The notes under the pieces: model-generated
Told to the model about the DNA's origin: nothing
What the model saw: only the letters and a program-made list of their open reading frames with translations
The model's database searches: none
Program-made: the position numbers and the translations under genes
Assembly: GCF_000367365.1 (NCBI RefSeq)
Contig: NZ_BARF01000025.1
Span: 124,001-188,000 of the forward strand
Reading direction: 5' to 3'
DNA: 64,000 nt
From: Streptomyces prunicolor NBRC 13075
GTDB taxonomy: Bacteria; Actinomycetota; Actinomycetes; Streptomycetales; Streptomycetaceae
Shown here: positions 46,056-55,001 of the stretch, piece by piece
Layout: every line of letters starts with the position of its first letter
Numbering within the stretch: position 1 is the first letter of the stretch

Positions 46056-46083
46056 AACGTACCAGTGCCTGACAAGGGGTCAA
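46056..46083 (-). promoter_or_regulatory. Leaderless promoter of the araC gene
   Basis: On the minus strand TTGACC (complement of 46078-46083) and TACGTT (complement of 46056-46061) are separated by 16 nt, and the GTG start follows 6 nt after the -10. Confidence 0.65.
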
Positions 46084-46206
46084 CGGCTGTCAAGGCTCTT
46101 CCAGGCGTTCGGGTGTGATGTTCCCCTCGTCGGTCATACCCGGGCCGTAACCGGGCATCCGGATAGGGCACATGCCGTGCGGCCACACCCGGGGAAAGAG
46201 GCGCCA

Positions 46207-46503
46207 GTGGACTCGACCACAACCGTGATCGTCATCGCCGCGGTGCTCGCGGCGGTGCTGCTCGCCGTGGCCGTCGGAGTGCTGGTACGGCTCGTCCGTA
46301 TGCGGCGCGGAATGCGGCGCGCAGGGCTTCCGACCGGCCCAAAATGGGTTTTCTGGGGTGCCGTTCTCTACTTCGTACTGCCGACCGATCTGATGCCCGA
46401 TCCCGTGTACTTGGACGACATCGCCGTACTTCTCCTCGCCCTGCGCACCATGCGCAAGTCCCTCGGCGAGCAGGAGGAGGGGCGGCCGGGCGACCTCGGC
46501 TGA
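46207..46503 (+). CDS. DUF1232 (YkvA-like) small membrane protein
   Basis: Membrane protein of 98 aa. A single N-terminal hydrophobic helix (VIVIAAVLAAVLLAVAVGVL) is followed by a basic stretch (RLVRMRRGMRR) and the DUF1232 motif VLYFVLPTDLMPDPVYLDDI. The family is found in many bacteria without a settled function. GTG was taken as start, with AGAGG 5 nt upstream; the longer frame upstream is unlikely. It lies just before the graspetide genes on the same strand but 166 nt separate them, and a promoter lies in the gap, so the link may be accidental. Confidence 0.8.
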   Translation: MDSTTTVIVIAAVLAAVLLAVAVGVLVRLVRMRRGMRRAGLPTGPKWVFWGAVLYFVLPTDLMPDPVYLDDIAVLLLALRTMRKSLGEQEEGRPGDLG

Positions 46504-46550
46504 ACCGGTCGGGCGCCTCGCACGTTCCTTCCTGCGATTACGCAGCGTAA

Positions 46551-46581
46551 GGAAACCATTCACTCGTTCGATTCGTATAAG
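46551..46581 (+). promoter_or_regulatory. Candidate promoter of the graspetide genes
   Basis: GGAAAC (46551-46556) followed after 17 nt by CGTATAAG resembles an ECF-type promoter; TATAAG (46576-46581) alone could also be a -10. It lies about 90 nt before the precursor ATG. An upstream stretch, GATTACGCAGCGTAA, has partial dyad symmetry. Confidence 0.4.
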
Positions 46582-46669
46582 TCTCTGGAAGCAGACGGAA
46601 GTCAGCGGGCCAAGCGACCTCGCAGGGTGGCCACCGCTTGCACGAGGCAGTACCGACGAGGGAGAGACG

Positions 46670-46861
46670 ATGCAACCGTTCGCGCTCAACTACGCTCGCC
46701 CGGCAGCACAGTTGGAGCTCAGCGCTCCGTACACCTACGACTCCGGACTGCAGTTGAACGTGCTCGCCGACGGACGGGTCGCCGCCCATGATCTCGCTCT
46801 GCTGAGAGAACTGGGGACCACGACGTCCACCGCGGGATCGAAGACTCACTTCGACGACTGA
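46670..46861 (+). CDS. tgmA: ATP-grasp-modified RiPP precursor peptide (TgmA type)
   Basis: Precursor peptide of 63 aa. The leader PFALNYARPAAQLELSAPYT and LQLNVLADGRVAAHD match the actinobacterial GRASP_targ family recognised by ATP-grasp macrocyclases. The C-terminal core, about TTTSTAGSKTHFDD, offers four Thr and two Ser hydroxyls and two terminal Asp carboxylates that could form side-chain ester (omega-ester) crosslinks. GGGAG precedes the ATG. The ATP-grasp ligase gene begins 16 nt downstream. Which residues are linked, and whether the product is exported, cannot be read here. Confidence 0.88.
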   Translation: MQPFALNYARPAAQLELSAPYTYDSGLQLNVLADGRVAAHDLALLRELGTTTSTAGSKTHFDD

Positions 46862-46877
46862 ACACGGAACGACGAAA

Positions 46878-47864
46878 ATGACCGTCCTGGTCCTTACCTG
46901 CGAAGAGGACGTCACGGCGGACCTGGTGGTGGTCCACCTGCACGCGTCCGGCGTCCCCGTGGTCCGGATCGATCCCGCCGACCTCACGGGCGGGGTAGCG
47001 CTGTCCGGCGAGTACGTCCATGGTGCCTTCCGCGGTCATCTGTCCGCCGGGGGGCGGCTGGTGAGCGTGAGCGGACTGCGGTCCATCTGGGTGCGCAGGC
47101 CCGGCACCCCGGCGACCCGTGCGCCCCAGCCCTCCGCGTGGCTGACCGAGGAGGCCTCCCAGGCGCTCTACGGCATGCTGCGCGGCTCCGGTGCCCGCTG
47201 GATGAACCACCCCGACGCGGCCCGCCGCGCCCGGCACAAGCCCTGGCAGCTGCGGCTCGCGCAGCGCAGCGGACTGCCGGTGCCGGCCACCCTGATCACC
47301 ACGTTTCCGCAGGCCGCCCGCGAGTTCTCGCGGCGCTTCCCGGACCTGGTGGTCAAGCCGGTCTCCGGCGCCCACCCGCAGGATCCGCCCCGGGCGGTGC
47401 CGACGAGCCGGGTCGCGCCGGACACCGACTTCGCCGCCGTCGCGTTCGGTCCCACGCTGCTGCAACGCCGGGTCGCCAAGCGCGCCGACATCCGGCTCAC
47501 CGTGGTGGGCGACCGGATGCTCGCCGCCCGTACGGCGACCGCCCCGGACCCCGACCCCGCCGAGGTCGACGTCCGCTTCGCCGTGTCCGCGCAGCCCTGG
47601 CGCCCCACCGAGGTCCCGCCGCGCATCGCCGAGGCCGTCCTGACGTACATGCGGGACGCCGAACTGGCCTACGGCGCCTTCGACTTCGCCGAGGACGGCG
47701 ACGGGACCTGGTGGTTCCTGGAGTGCAACCAGTCGGGCCAGTTCGGCTTCGTCGAGGCGGAGACCGGCCAGCCGATCGCCCGGACCATCGCGGAGTGGCT
47801 GGCCCTGCCCGCCGCCCCGGAACGGGAGGGCCTCGTCAACGGGGCGGACAGTACGGCCGGTTGA
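46878..47864 (+). CDS. tgmB: ATP-grasp ribosomal peptide maturase (TgmB type)
   Basis: ATP-grasp ligase of 328 aa that activates Asp/Glu side chains of the adjacent precursor by phosphorylation and links them to Ser/Thr hydroxyls. The N-terminal domain (about 1-95) includes VLVLTCEEDVTADLVVVHL. The ATP-grasp fold shows FPDLVVKPVSGAHPQDP (nucleotide Lys), FGPTLLQRRVAKRADIRLTV, and AYGAFDFAEDGDGTWWFLEC followed by NQSGQF with the metal-binding Glu and Asn. The usual third gene of such loci, an isoaspartyl-type methyltransferase, is not adjacent; the next gene is on the opposite strand. Confidence 0.9.
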   Translation: MTVLVLTCEEDVTADLVVVHLHASGVPVVRIDPADLTGGVALSGEYVHGAFRGHLSAGGRLVSVSGLRSIWVRRPGTPATRAPQPSAWLTEEASQALYGMLRGSGARWMNHPDAARRARHKPWQLRLAQRSGLPVPATLITTFPQAAREFSRRFPDLVVKPVSGAHPQDPPRAVPTSRVAPDTDFAAVAFGPTLLQRRVAKRADIRLTVVGDRMLAARTATAPDPDPAEVDVRFAVSAQPWRPTEVPPRIAEAVLTYMRDAELAYGAFDFAEDGDGTWWFLECNQSGQFGFVEAETGQPIARTIAEWLALPAAPEREGLVNGADSTAG

Positions 47865-47907
47865 GCAGTAACGGTTCACCTGAGGCAGAAGGGGCGAGCG
47901 CCCTGGG

Positions 47908-49065
47908 TCAGGAGTGGCGCCCCGTCCCATATGTCCCCAGGAGGCTGCACACCGCGTCCTCCTCGACCGCGCGCAGCTTCCGCAGCAGTTCCGGGTTCCC
48001 GGTCTGGTTCACCTGAGTTGTCAATGAGAAAGTGAGCGACCGTCGGCCGTCAGGGGTCGCCGCGATCAACTGTGTGTAACCAAGGGTGTTCCCGGTATGT
48101 CCGAGGACGACCCCGCACCGGGTGTCGTAGCGGAAGAGCGCGAGCCCGGCGCTGTTGCGGCCGGGGCCGGCCGGTTCGGAGGAACCGGGGATCCAGTGCC
48201 GCTGTTCCCGCAGGGCCGCCTTCGAGGTGAGGGCCCCGGCGGCGTAGCCGCTGATGAACGCGGTCAGGTCGCGCGGCGAGGAGGTGATCCCGCCCGAGGC
48301 CCACACGCCCGACATGCCGATCGTCTCGGAGACGTCCTCCGGTCCGGACGGTCCGCCGACGGCATAGCCGTGCATGTACGGCTCCGGCATCTCGTACCCC
48401 TGCGGCAGGCTCGTGTCACGCAGACCCAACGGCCGGTACACGTCGTGACGCAGCAGGTCCTCGTACCGCGTGCCGGTCGCCGCCTCCGCCATCAGTGCTA
48501 CGGCGATGTTGTCGGAGTTGGAGTAGCGGTACTGCGAGCCCGGCGTGAAGTTCAGCGGTTCGCCGGCCACGAAGTCGAGCAGCCGCCGCGAGTCGAAGTG
48601 CCGGCGCGGGTCGGCGGCGATGAGGCTCCGGAACCGCGTGCTCTGACTGAAGTCCGGGAGCCCGCTGGTGTGTTGGAGCAGCTGGCGCAGGGTCACCTTC
48701 CGCCAGGCCCGGGGCTGGTGGGGCAGCCGGGTGCCGACGGTGTCGTCGAGGGCGAGCCGGTGCTGTCGTACGAGACTCAGGGCCACCGCCCCGCTGAACG
48801 CCTTGCTGGTGCTCGCGGTCCGGGTGTGGTCGTCCGGTTCGAGCGGGCGGCCGGTGGTGAGGTCGGCGGTGCCGGCACTCAGGACGCGCTGGTGGTCGCC
48901 GTCGCGGAGCACGACGATCACGCCGGGCGGGCCGTCGGGGGCGGCGACCAGGTCGTCGAGGCCGCGCTGGAGGGAGTGGTCGTCGGCCGCGGCGGGCGAG
49001 GCGGGTACGAGGGTGCCCACGCAGGTGGCGACGAGGACGGAGACGAGGCGGAGCGGCAAGGGCAT
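47908..49065 (-). CDS. Secreted serine beta-lactamase-like hydrolase
   Basis: Penicillin-binding-protein/class C beta-lactamase family protein of 385 aa, such as D-alanyl-D-alanine carboxypeptidases or esterases. A signal peptide covers about 1-27 (VLVATCVGTLVPASPAAADD). SxxK is STSK in RTASTSKAFSGAVALSLV, with the nucleophile Ser about 86; the Tyr motif is YRYSNSDN, and the third motif is HTGNTLGYT. No transmembrane anchor. It converges on the graspetide ligase with 43 nt between stops. Substrate undefined; a role in processing the RiPP is speculative. Confidence 0.9.
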   Translation of the reverse strand: MPLPLRLVSVLVATCVGTLVPASPAAADDHSLQRGLDDLVAAPDGPPGVIVVLRDGDHQRVLSAGTADLTTGRPLEPDDHTRTASTSKAFSGAVALSLVRQHRLALDDTVGTRLPHQPRAWRKVTLRQLLQHTSGLPDFSQSTRFRSLIAADPRRHFDSRRLLDFVAGEPLNFTPGSQYRYSNSDNIAVALMAEAATGTRYEDLLRHDVYRPLGLRDTSLPQGYEMPEPYMHGYAVGGPSGPEDVSETIGMSGVWASGGITSSPRDLTAFISGYAAGALTSKAALREQRHWIPGSSEPAGPGRNSAGLALFRYDTRCGVVLGHTGNTLGYTQLIAATPDGRRSLTFSLTTQVNQTGNPELLRKLRAVEEDAVCSLLGTYGTGRHS

Positions 49066-49265
49066 GGAGTGTCCCTGGGGCTGTGGGGTCTGGGCACGAC
49101 CAGAATCCGGGGGCTCGTCGGCGTCCGCGCGGGCGCGTGCTCCATACGGCCCCCTCCCCTGTTCACCTCGCGCGGTGTTGCCTCGCGGGGCGTGCTGTGC
49201 CGTAATCGGATGACCCGCGGTTCGGATCTTGGTGGTGCCTTGCCGCGCCGGAAGGAGCGGCTGGG

Positions 49266-51305
49266 ATGGACGCTTACGGTGCCGGGGACGATGTCTCGGC
49301 CACCCCGGGAGGGCTGCTCGACCTGTTGCGGGTCGCGGCGGTGGTCCTGGACGCCGGCGGGTACATCGGGCTGTGGAGTCCCGAGGCGGAGCAGTTGCTC
49401 GGCTACACCCCCGAGGAGGCGCTGACCCAGCGCGCGGACCGGCTGCTGGTGTCGCCCGACGACCGGGCCAGGGCGCGTGAACTGTTCGCCCAGGTCGGTA
49501 CGGGCGCGCGCTGGGCCGGGGTGTTCCCGCTGCTGCACCGGGACGGCACGGAGCGGCCGGTCGAGTTCCGCACGATGCGGCTGCGCGACAGCCACGGTCA
49601 GCCGCATCTGCTGGGCCTTGCGGCGGACGCCACGACCGTACGGGGCGTGGAGCGGGACCTGGCGCTGTCCCACAGCCTCGTGCGGCAGACCCCGGTGGGC
49701 ATCGCGGTGTTCGACACGGATCTGCGGTGGGTCGGCGTGAACCCGGCCCTGGAGCGGCTGAACGGCGTGCCGGAGGCGGACTTGATCGGGCGCCGTGTGG
49801 GCGAGGTGCTGCCCGGTCTGGACGTGGCGGCCATCGAGTCGCGGATGCGGCACGTACTGATCACCGGCAAGCCGCTGCTCGACCAGCAGACCGTGGGCCG
49901 GACGGCGGCCGACGTCGTGGACCGGGCGTACTCGGAGTCGTATCACCGCATCGAGGACGCGCAGGGCCGGGTGCTCGGGCTGGCGATGGCCGTCCTGGAC
50001 GTGACCGAGCGGGAGCAGGCCGCCGCCGAGGTCGCGCAGGCGCGCCGGCATCTGTCCGTCGTCGCGGAGGCCGGGGTGCGGATCGGGACGACGCTGGACC
50101 TCCAGCAGACCGCCCGGGAACTGGCCGACGTGGCGGTCCCGCACGTGGCCGACCTGGCCGCCGTCGACGTACTGGAATCGGTCGTCACGGACGGCACGAT
50201 CACTCCGGTGACCGAGGACGCGCAGGTCGAGTTCCGGGCGCTGGCCGTCGCCGCCGGATACCTGACCGACGCGATCCACGCGGCGGACCCGGTGGGCGAA
50301 CTCGCCACCTACGGCCCCAACCGCATCATCACGCAATGCGTGCGCGAGGCGGGGCCGATCCTGGTCGAGCGGGTCGACCCGCCGACGATGCGCCGTATCG
50401 CCAGGGACGGACGCGCCGCCCAGACCCTGCGGATGGCGGGCGTCCACTCCTACCTGGCCGTCCCGTTGGTGGCCCGCGGCGAGGTCCTGGGCACGCTGAG
50501 CCTCTACCGCACCATCAACGAGCACCCCTTCGACGAACAGGACCGCGTCCTCGCCTCGGAACTCGCCGCCCGCGCCGCGATCTGCATCGACAACGCCCGC
50601 CTCTACGGCCGTGAGCGCACCACCGCGCTGACCCTGCAACGCAGCCTGCTGCCACCGGCCCCGGCCCGGCAGGAGGGGCTCGACATCGCCGCCCGCTACC
50701 TCCCGGCGCTCAGCGAGGTCGGGGGCGACTGGTACGACGTGCTGCCGCTGGGGCCGGGCCGCACCGGGCTCGTCGTGGGCGACGTGATGGGCAAGGGCGT
50801 CCAAGCCGCCGCCATCATGGGCCAGTTGAGCACCGCGACCCGCGCCCTGGCCCGGCTGGACCTGCCACCGGCGGAACTGCTGCACCACCTCGACGACCTC
50901 ACCGGTTCCCTCGGCGACGCGATCGCCACGTGTGCGTACGGCGTCGTCGACCTCGGGCGCGGCACCTGCGAACTGTCCAGTGCGGGGCATCTGCCGCCCG
51001 TCCTGATCCACCCCGACGGCACCGCGGAACTCCTCGACATTCCCGGCGGAGTCCCGCTGGGCGTCGGCGGGGTGGACTTCGGGACGGCCGAAGTCGACTT
51101 CACCACAGGCGCGTTGCTCGCCCTCTACTCCGACGGGCTGGTGGAGAACCGCGGCGAGAACATCGACGTGGGGCTGCACGCGCTGACACGGCTGTTGCAG
51201 AGTTCGCGCCGTCCCCTGGAGCAGACGAGCGACATGCTCCTCAACGCGCTGCGCCCGGAACCCGACGACGACGTCGCGCTCCTCCTGGTCCGCGCCACGG
51301 GTTGA
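49266..51305 (+). CDS. PAS-PAS-GAF-SpoIIE serine phosphatase
   Basis: Cytoplasmic multidomain phosphatase of 679 aa. Two PAS domains (about 20-125: AAVVLDAGGYIGLWSPEAEQ; about 135-260: TPVGIAVFDTDLRWVGVNPA) are followed by a GAF domain (about 265-440: LDLQQTARELADVAVPHVAD, HSYLAVPLVARGEVLGTLSL) and a PP2C/SpoIIE catalytic domain (about 460-679: VGGDWYDVLPLGPGRTGLVV, LLALYSDGLVENRGENIDVG, PDDDVALLLV). Targets are expected to be anti-anti-sigma proteins encoded elsewhere. AAGGAG lies 8 nt before the ATG. No N-terminal kinase domain is visible. Confidence 0.93.
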   Translation: MDAYGAGDDVSATPGGLLDLLRVAAVVLDAGGYIGLWSPEAEQLLGYTPEEALTQRADRLLVSPDDRARARELFAQVGTGARWAGVFPLLHRDGTERPVEFRTMRLRDSHGQPHLLGLAADATTVRGVERDLALSHSLVRQTPVGIAVFDTDLRWVGVNPALERLNGVPEADLIGRRVGEVLPGLDVAAIESRMRHVLITGKPLLDQQTVGRTAADVVDRAYSESYHRIEDAQGRVLGLAMAVLDVTEREQAAAEVAQARRHLSVVAEAGVRIGTTLDLQQTARELADVAVPHVADLAAVDVLESVVTDGTITPVTEDAQVEFRALAVAAGYLTDAIHAADPVGELATYGPNRIITQCVREAGPILVERVDPPTMRRIARDGRAAQTLRMAGVHSYLAVPLVARGEVLGTLSLYRTINEHPFDEQDRVLASELAARAAICIDNARLYGRERTTALTLQRSLLPPAPARQEGLDIAARYLPALSEVGGDWYDVLPLGPGRTGLVVGDVMGKGVQAAAIMGQLSTATRALARLDLPPAELLHHLDDLTGSLGDAIATCAYGVVDLGRGTCELSSAGHLPPVLIHPDGTAELLDIPGGVPLGVGGVDFGTAEVDFTTGALLALYSDGLVENRGENIDVGLHALTRLLQSSRRPLEQTSDMLLNALRPEPDDDVALLLVRATG

Positions 51306-51314
51306 CCTGTCCGG

Positions 51315-51782
51315 TCAGGCGCCCGTGGTCGAGCCCGGGCGGATGATCATGAGGACGGTGACGGTCGCCCACAGCAGGTTGAAGATGCCGGTGAACATGG
51401 CGAGTTGAACGGTCCCGGTCCGCTCCACGGGCCGCTGTGCGCCGAGTTGTTCCAGGAGTTCGTCCTGGCGGGGCAGCACGAAGGCGATCAGGATGCCGGC
51501 CGCCACCGCGGTGAGGGTGATGGAGGCGATGAGCCAGCCGCTGCCCAGGACGCCCATGGCGGAGGCGGTCGCGAAGCCGAAGAGGGGCACCGCCAGTCCG
51601 ACGGCGCCGTAGACGCGGCAGATGCGGTGCAGCAGTCGTACGGTCGGCACGCCCGCGTCGGGTCCGTCCGGGCCCGCGAGGGCGCGGCGGGCCGCCGGTG
51701 GGAACATGCTGGCGGCGACGGTGACGGGGCCGACCGCGACGATGGCGGCCAGGACGTGCAGGGTGAGAAGGATCTTGGTCAC
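51315..51782 (-). CDS. Four-helix membrane protein (DUF2269-like)
   Basis: Small integral membrane protein of 155 aa with four hydrophobic helices (LLTLHVLAAIVAVGPVTVAA, VYGAVGLAVPLFGFATAS, WLIASITLTAVAAGILIAF, MFTGIFNLLWATVTVLMII). A His in the first helix and the overall pattern resemble DUF2269 and similar actinobacterial membrane proteins. It converges on the phosphatase gene with a 9-nt gap. Function unknown. Confidence 0.75.
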   Translation of the reverse strand: MTKILLTLHVLAAIVAVGPVTVAASMFPPAARRALAGPDGPDAGVPTVRLLHRICRVYGAVGLAVPLFGFATASAMGVLGSGWLIASITLTAVAAGILIAFVLPRQDELLEQLGAQRPVERTGTVQLAMFTGIFNLLWATVTVLMIIRPGSTTGA

Positions 51783-51913
51783 CGGCCCAGGCTAGGGGCG
51801 TACCACGCGGGAACACAGAGGCTGGAACGACAGCTTCCAACGGATTCCCGCCAACCCCTGGGGCAGCACCTACGTGGCAGAAGGCCATGTCACATGGTTG
51901 GCGAGAATCCGCC

Positions 51914-51919
51914 TATCGT
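51914..51919 (+). promoter_or_regulatory. -10 element of a leaderless GlxA-type regulator gene
   Basis: TATCGT lies 7 nt before the ATG and there is no ribosome-binding site, so transcription probably starts at or next to the start codon. Confidence 0.45.
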
Positions 51920-51926
51920 GGTGTTC

Positions 51927-52895
51927 ATGCACACTGTCGCGATCCTCGCTCTCGATCATGTGGTGCCGTTCGACATGGCGACACCGATGGAGGTGTTCGG
52001 CCGTACCCGACTGCCGGACGGGCGGAACGCCTACCGGGTGCGGGTGTGCGGCGAGACGCCGGACGTGCGGACGGACGGGTTCACCCTGCGGGTCGACCAC
52101 GGGCTCGAAGCGCTGGCGGACGCCGATACCGTCATCGTCCCGGGCCGCTCGGAGCAGGCCGCGCCGCCCTCCGCCCGGGTGCTGACGGCACTGCGCGAGG
52201 CGGCAGCGGCGGGCACCCGGATCGTGTCCATCTGCGTGGGCGCGTTCGTGCTGGCCGAGGCCGGGCTGCTGGACGGCCTGCGCGCCACCACGCACTGGGT
52301 GGCCGCCGAACTGCTGGCCCGTACCTATCCGTTGGTCGAGGTGGAGCCGGACGTGCTGTACGTCGACAACGGGCAGATCCTCACCTCGGCCGGGGCCGCC
52401 GCCGGTCTCGACCTGTGTCTGCACCTGATCCGGCGGGACTTCGGCTCGGCGGTCGCCGCGGACGCGGCCCGGCTGTCGGTCATGCCGCTCGAACGGGAGG
52501 GCGGGCAGGCCCAGTTCATCGTCCACCGGCACCCACCCGTCCCACAGGGCTCGACCCTCGAACCGCTGCTCCAGTGGATCGAGGACAACCTCTCCCACGA
52601 GGTCACCCTGGGCGCGCTGGCGACGCGATCGGGCATGAGCGAGCGGACGTTCAGCCGTCGTTTCCGCGAACAGACGGGCAGCACACCGCTTCAGTGGCTG
52701 CTGCGGGCCCGCGTACGCCGCGCCCAGTACCTGCTGGAGAACAGCGACCACACCATCGAACGCATCGCCCAGCAGGCCGGGTTCGGCTCCCCCACCGCGT
52801 TCCGCGAGCGCTTCCGCCGGGTGGTCGGCACCAGCCCGCAGGCGTACCGCTCGGCGTTCCACGGCAGGAGGGTCGCCGAAGTGGCGTTCTCCTGA
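51927..52895 (+). CDS. GlxA-like regulator (DJ-1/PfpI plus AraC HTH)
   Basis: Regulator of 322 aa. The N-terminal DJ-1/PfpI-like domain (about 1-190) begins HTVAILALDHVVPFDMATPM and has the Cys elbow RIVSICVGAFVLAEAGLL. The C-terminal AraC helix-turn-helix (about 215-315) includes TLGALATRSGMSERTFSRRF, STPLQWLLRARVRRAQYLLE and IERIAQQAGFGSPTAFRERF. Family members control amine, aromatic or development genes, but no target is evident beside it. The ATG is chosen; two GTG codons just upstream are alternatives, though the TATCGT placement favours the ATG. Confidence 0.92.
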   Translation: MHTVAILALDHVVPFDMATPMEVFGRTRLPDGRNAYRVRVCGETPDVRTDGFTLRVDHGLEALADADTVIVPGRSEQAAPPSARVLTALREAAAAGTRIVSICVGAFVLAEAGLLDGLRATTHWVAAELLARTYPLVEVEPDVLYVDNGQILTSAGAAAGLDLCLHLIRRDFGSAVAADAARLSVMPLEREGGQAQFIVHRHPPVPQGSTLEPLLQWIEDNLSHEVTLGALATRSGMSERTFSRRFREQTGSTPLQWLLRARVRRAQYLLENSDHTIERIAQQAGFGSPTAFRERFRRVVGTSPQAYRSAFHGRRVAEVAFS

Positions 52896-52913
52896 ACAGA
52901 TCTACTGACGGTT

Positions 52914-53156
52914 CTACGCCGCGGCGCGGCCGTCCGCGACCACACGGCCCGGGGTGCTGCGCGCCGCCGCCAGCAGGGCGTCCGCCTTGACGATCGCTTG
53001 CTGGATCCCGGTCGTGCCCATCATCACGCAGAGGGTGTACACGACGTCGTTCAACTCGTCGGCCGCCTGCGGTCGGTGGCGCTCCGCCTGGGAGATGCGC
53101 AGCACCGCGTACCGGGTGAGCAGTTTTCTGACGGCCTTCGGGTCCGGCACCAGCAC
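52914..53156 (-). CDS. DUF5133 family protein
   Basis: Small cytoplasmic protein of 80 aa typical of Streptomyces DUF5133: VPDPKAVRKLLTRYAVLRIS, then DELNDVVYTLCVMMGTTGIQ and a short Ala-rich helix. Some relatives lie near antibiotic regulators, but function is not established. The GTG start with GAGGGG 6 nt upstream was preferred over a 22-codon longer frame; another GTG lies two codons further in. It lies downstream of the ABC exporter gene on the same strand. Confidence 0.8.
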   Translation of the reverse strand: MLVPDPKAVRKLLTRYAVLRISQAERHRPQAADELNDVVYTLCVMMGTTGIQQAIVKADALLAAARSTPGRVVADGRAAA

Positions 53157-53231
53157 GAAACGCCCCTCTCTCGCTTTTCGCTCCGTGTGCCCAGCCTGCG
53201 CCGATCCAACCAACCGGCCCACGAGATCCGG

Positions 53232-55001
53232 TCAGGCGACCTGCCCGCTGTGCAACGCCGTGTACGCCCCGCCCCGGCGCAGGAGTTCGTCGTGCGTGCC
53301 GACCTCCAGGATCTCCCCGTCGCCCATCACCACGATCCGGTCGGCGCCCCGGACGGTGGACAGCCGGTGGGCGACGACGAAGGTCGTACGGCCGCGCAGC
53401 AACCGGGCGAGGGCCTGCTGGACGAGCGCCTCCGAGCGGGTGTCCAGCGCCGAGGTCGCCTCGTCCAGGACGAGCACCTTGGGGTCGCGGATCAACGCCC
53501 GTGCGATCGCGAGGCGTTGACGCTGACCGCCGGAGAGCCGGGCCCCGCGCTCACCGACCCGCGTCTCCAGGCCCTGCGGCAACTTCTCCACGAACTCGAG
53601 GGCGTTGGCGTCGCGCAGCGCCGCGCGCACCGCCTCCTCGTCGGCGTCGTCCATGCCGTAGGCCACGTTGTCGCGGATCGTGCCGTCGAAGAGGATCGAC
53701 TCCTGCGGGACGACCGAGACGAAACGTCGGTACGTACGCAGGTCGAGGGTGTTCATGTCGGTGCCGTCGAGCAGCAGTTGGCCGGTGGTGGGGCGGATGA
53801 AGCCGATGACGAGGTTGAGGACGGTGGACTTGCCGGCGCCGGACGCGCCGACGAGGGCGACGGTCTCGCCCGGTGCGACGGTGAGGGTGACGTCGTGGAC
53901 GGCGGGCCGGAGTTGTTCGTCGTAGGTGTGGCCGACGTGTCGGAAGGCGACGGCTCCGCGCACCTCTGCGACCTCCGTCTTGCCCTCGTTGTCCTCCAAT
54001 TCGGGTGCCTGGAGCACCTCGCCGACCGAGCGGACCGATTCCAGGCCCTTGGTGATGACCGGGGCCAGGGTCGTGAGGGTCGTGGTGGAGTTGGTGAGGG
54101 TGGTCAGGAAGGCGCTCAGCATCACGACGTCGCCGGCGGTGACTCCCCAGGCGCCGTAGTACGACACCAGGGCCGCGCCGGCGAGGACCAGGACGCCGAC
54201 GACGTTCAGGACGACCCAGGCGAGCGAGCCGAAGCGGCCGTTGAGGAGGTCGAGACGGTTCCCGGAGGTGAGCAGGCGGCGCAGGGTGCCGTCCATGCGG
54301 CGCAGGGCCTTGCCCTCCAGGCCGTGGGCGCGGGTGACCGGGATGAGGCGGGTCATCTCCGTCACGCGCGAGGAGAGGGTCTCGACCTCGTGGCGGAACT
54401 GCTCGTTGTGGGTGCGGAGGCGTGCCTTGAGCCGGGAGACGAGCAGCGCGGCGACCGGTACGACGACGATGAAGACGGGCACGAACTCCGGTGTGCGGAT
54501 GCCGATGATGACCAGTCCGCCGGTGAGCACGGTGATCGCGCCGAGCCCGGTCTCCGCGGTCTGCTGGACCATCTGCTCGACCGTCTCCACGTCCCGCACG
54601 ACCTTGGCCTGGAGCACGCCGGCGCTGACCCGGGAGTGGTAGCCGATGGAGAGCTGCTGCATGCGGGTGCACAGGGCCGAGCGCAGGTCGGTGCCCATGC
54701 GGCGGACGCTGCCGTAGAGGAGGCGGACGTAGAGCACGTGCAGGGGGTAGTTGATCAGCAGGATGAACAGGATGATGCCGGTGCTGATCCAGATTCCGCT
54801 GACCGGCTGATGCTGGACGACCGTGTCGATGATCGACGCGGTGATCAGGGGGAGCAGCCAGATGGGGCTGTGCTTGACCGTGAACACGGCGACGGCCAGG
54901 GCCAGTCGTCTGCGGTCGGCGCGGAAGAGGTAGGCGAGGGTGCGGATCGGGTGTTCGTCGCGGTAGTGGTGGTCGAGCGGTTTCTCCGTGGACGACGCCA
55001 T
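53232..55001 (-). CDS. ABC exporter half-transporter (fused TMD-NBD)
   Basis: Membrane exporter of 589 aa working as a homodimer. Six hydrophobic helices fill about 30-320, followed by the nucleotide-binding domain: Walker A ALVGASGAGKSTVLNLV, Q-loop SVVPQESILFDG, signature ARLSGGQRQRLAIARAL, Walker B KVLVLDEATSALD and the H-loop VVAHRLSTVRGAD. All ATPase residues are intact. The ATG has GGAGG about 10 nt upstream; a GTG 96 nt earlier (55097) preceded by GAGG is an alternative start adding a basic N-terminus. Substrate unknown. Confidence 0.93.
   Translation of the reverse strand: MASSTEKPLDHHYRDEHPIRTLAYLFRADRRRLALAVAVFTVKHSPIWLLPLITASIIDTVVQHQPVSGIWISTGIILFILLINYPLHVLYVRLLYGSVRRMGTDLRSALCTRMQQLSIGYHSRVSAGVLQAKVVRDVETVEQMVQQTAETGLGAITVLTGGLVIIGIRTPEFVPVFIVVVPVAALLVSRLKARLRTHNEQFRHEVETLSSRVTEMTRLIPVTRAHGLEGKALRRMDGTLRRLLTSGNRLDLLNGRFGSLAWVVLNVVGVLVLAGAALVSYYGAWGVTAGDVVMLSAFLTTLTNSTTTLTTLAPVITKGLESVRSVGEVLQAPELEDNEGKTEVAEVRGAVAFRHVGHTYDEQLRPAVHDVTLTVAPGETVALVGASGAGKSTVLNLVIGFIRPTTGQLLLDGTDMNTLDLRTYRRFVSVVPQESILFDGTIRDNVAYGMDDADEEAVRAALRDANALEFVEKLPQGLETRVGERGARLSGGQRQRLAIARALIRDPKVLVLDEATSALDTRSEALVQQALARLLRGRTTFVVAHRLSTVRGADRIVVMGDGEILEVGTHDELLRRGGAYTALHSGQVA

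Noticed and set aside
47892..47903. GGGC-GAGC-GCCC hairpin between the graspetide ligase and the serine hydrolase
   Set aside because: The 4-bp stem is too short to call a terminator in DNA of this GC content.
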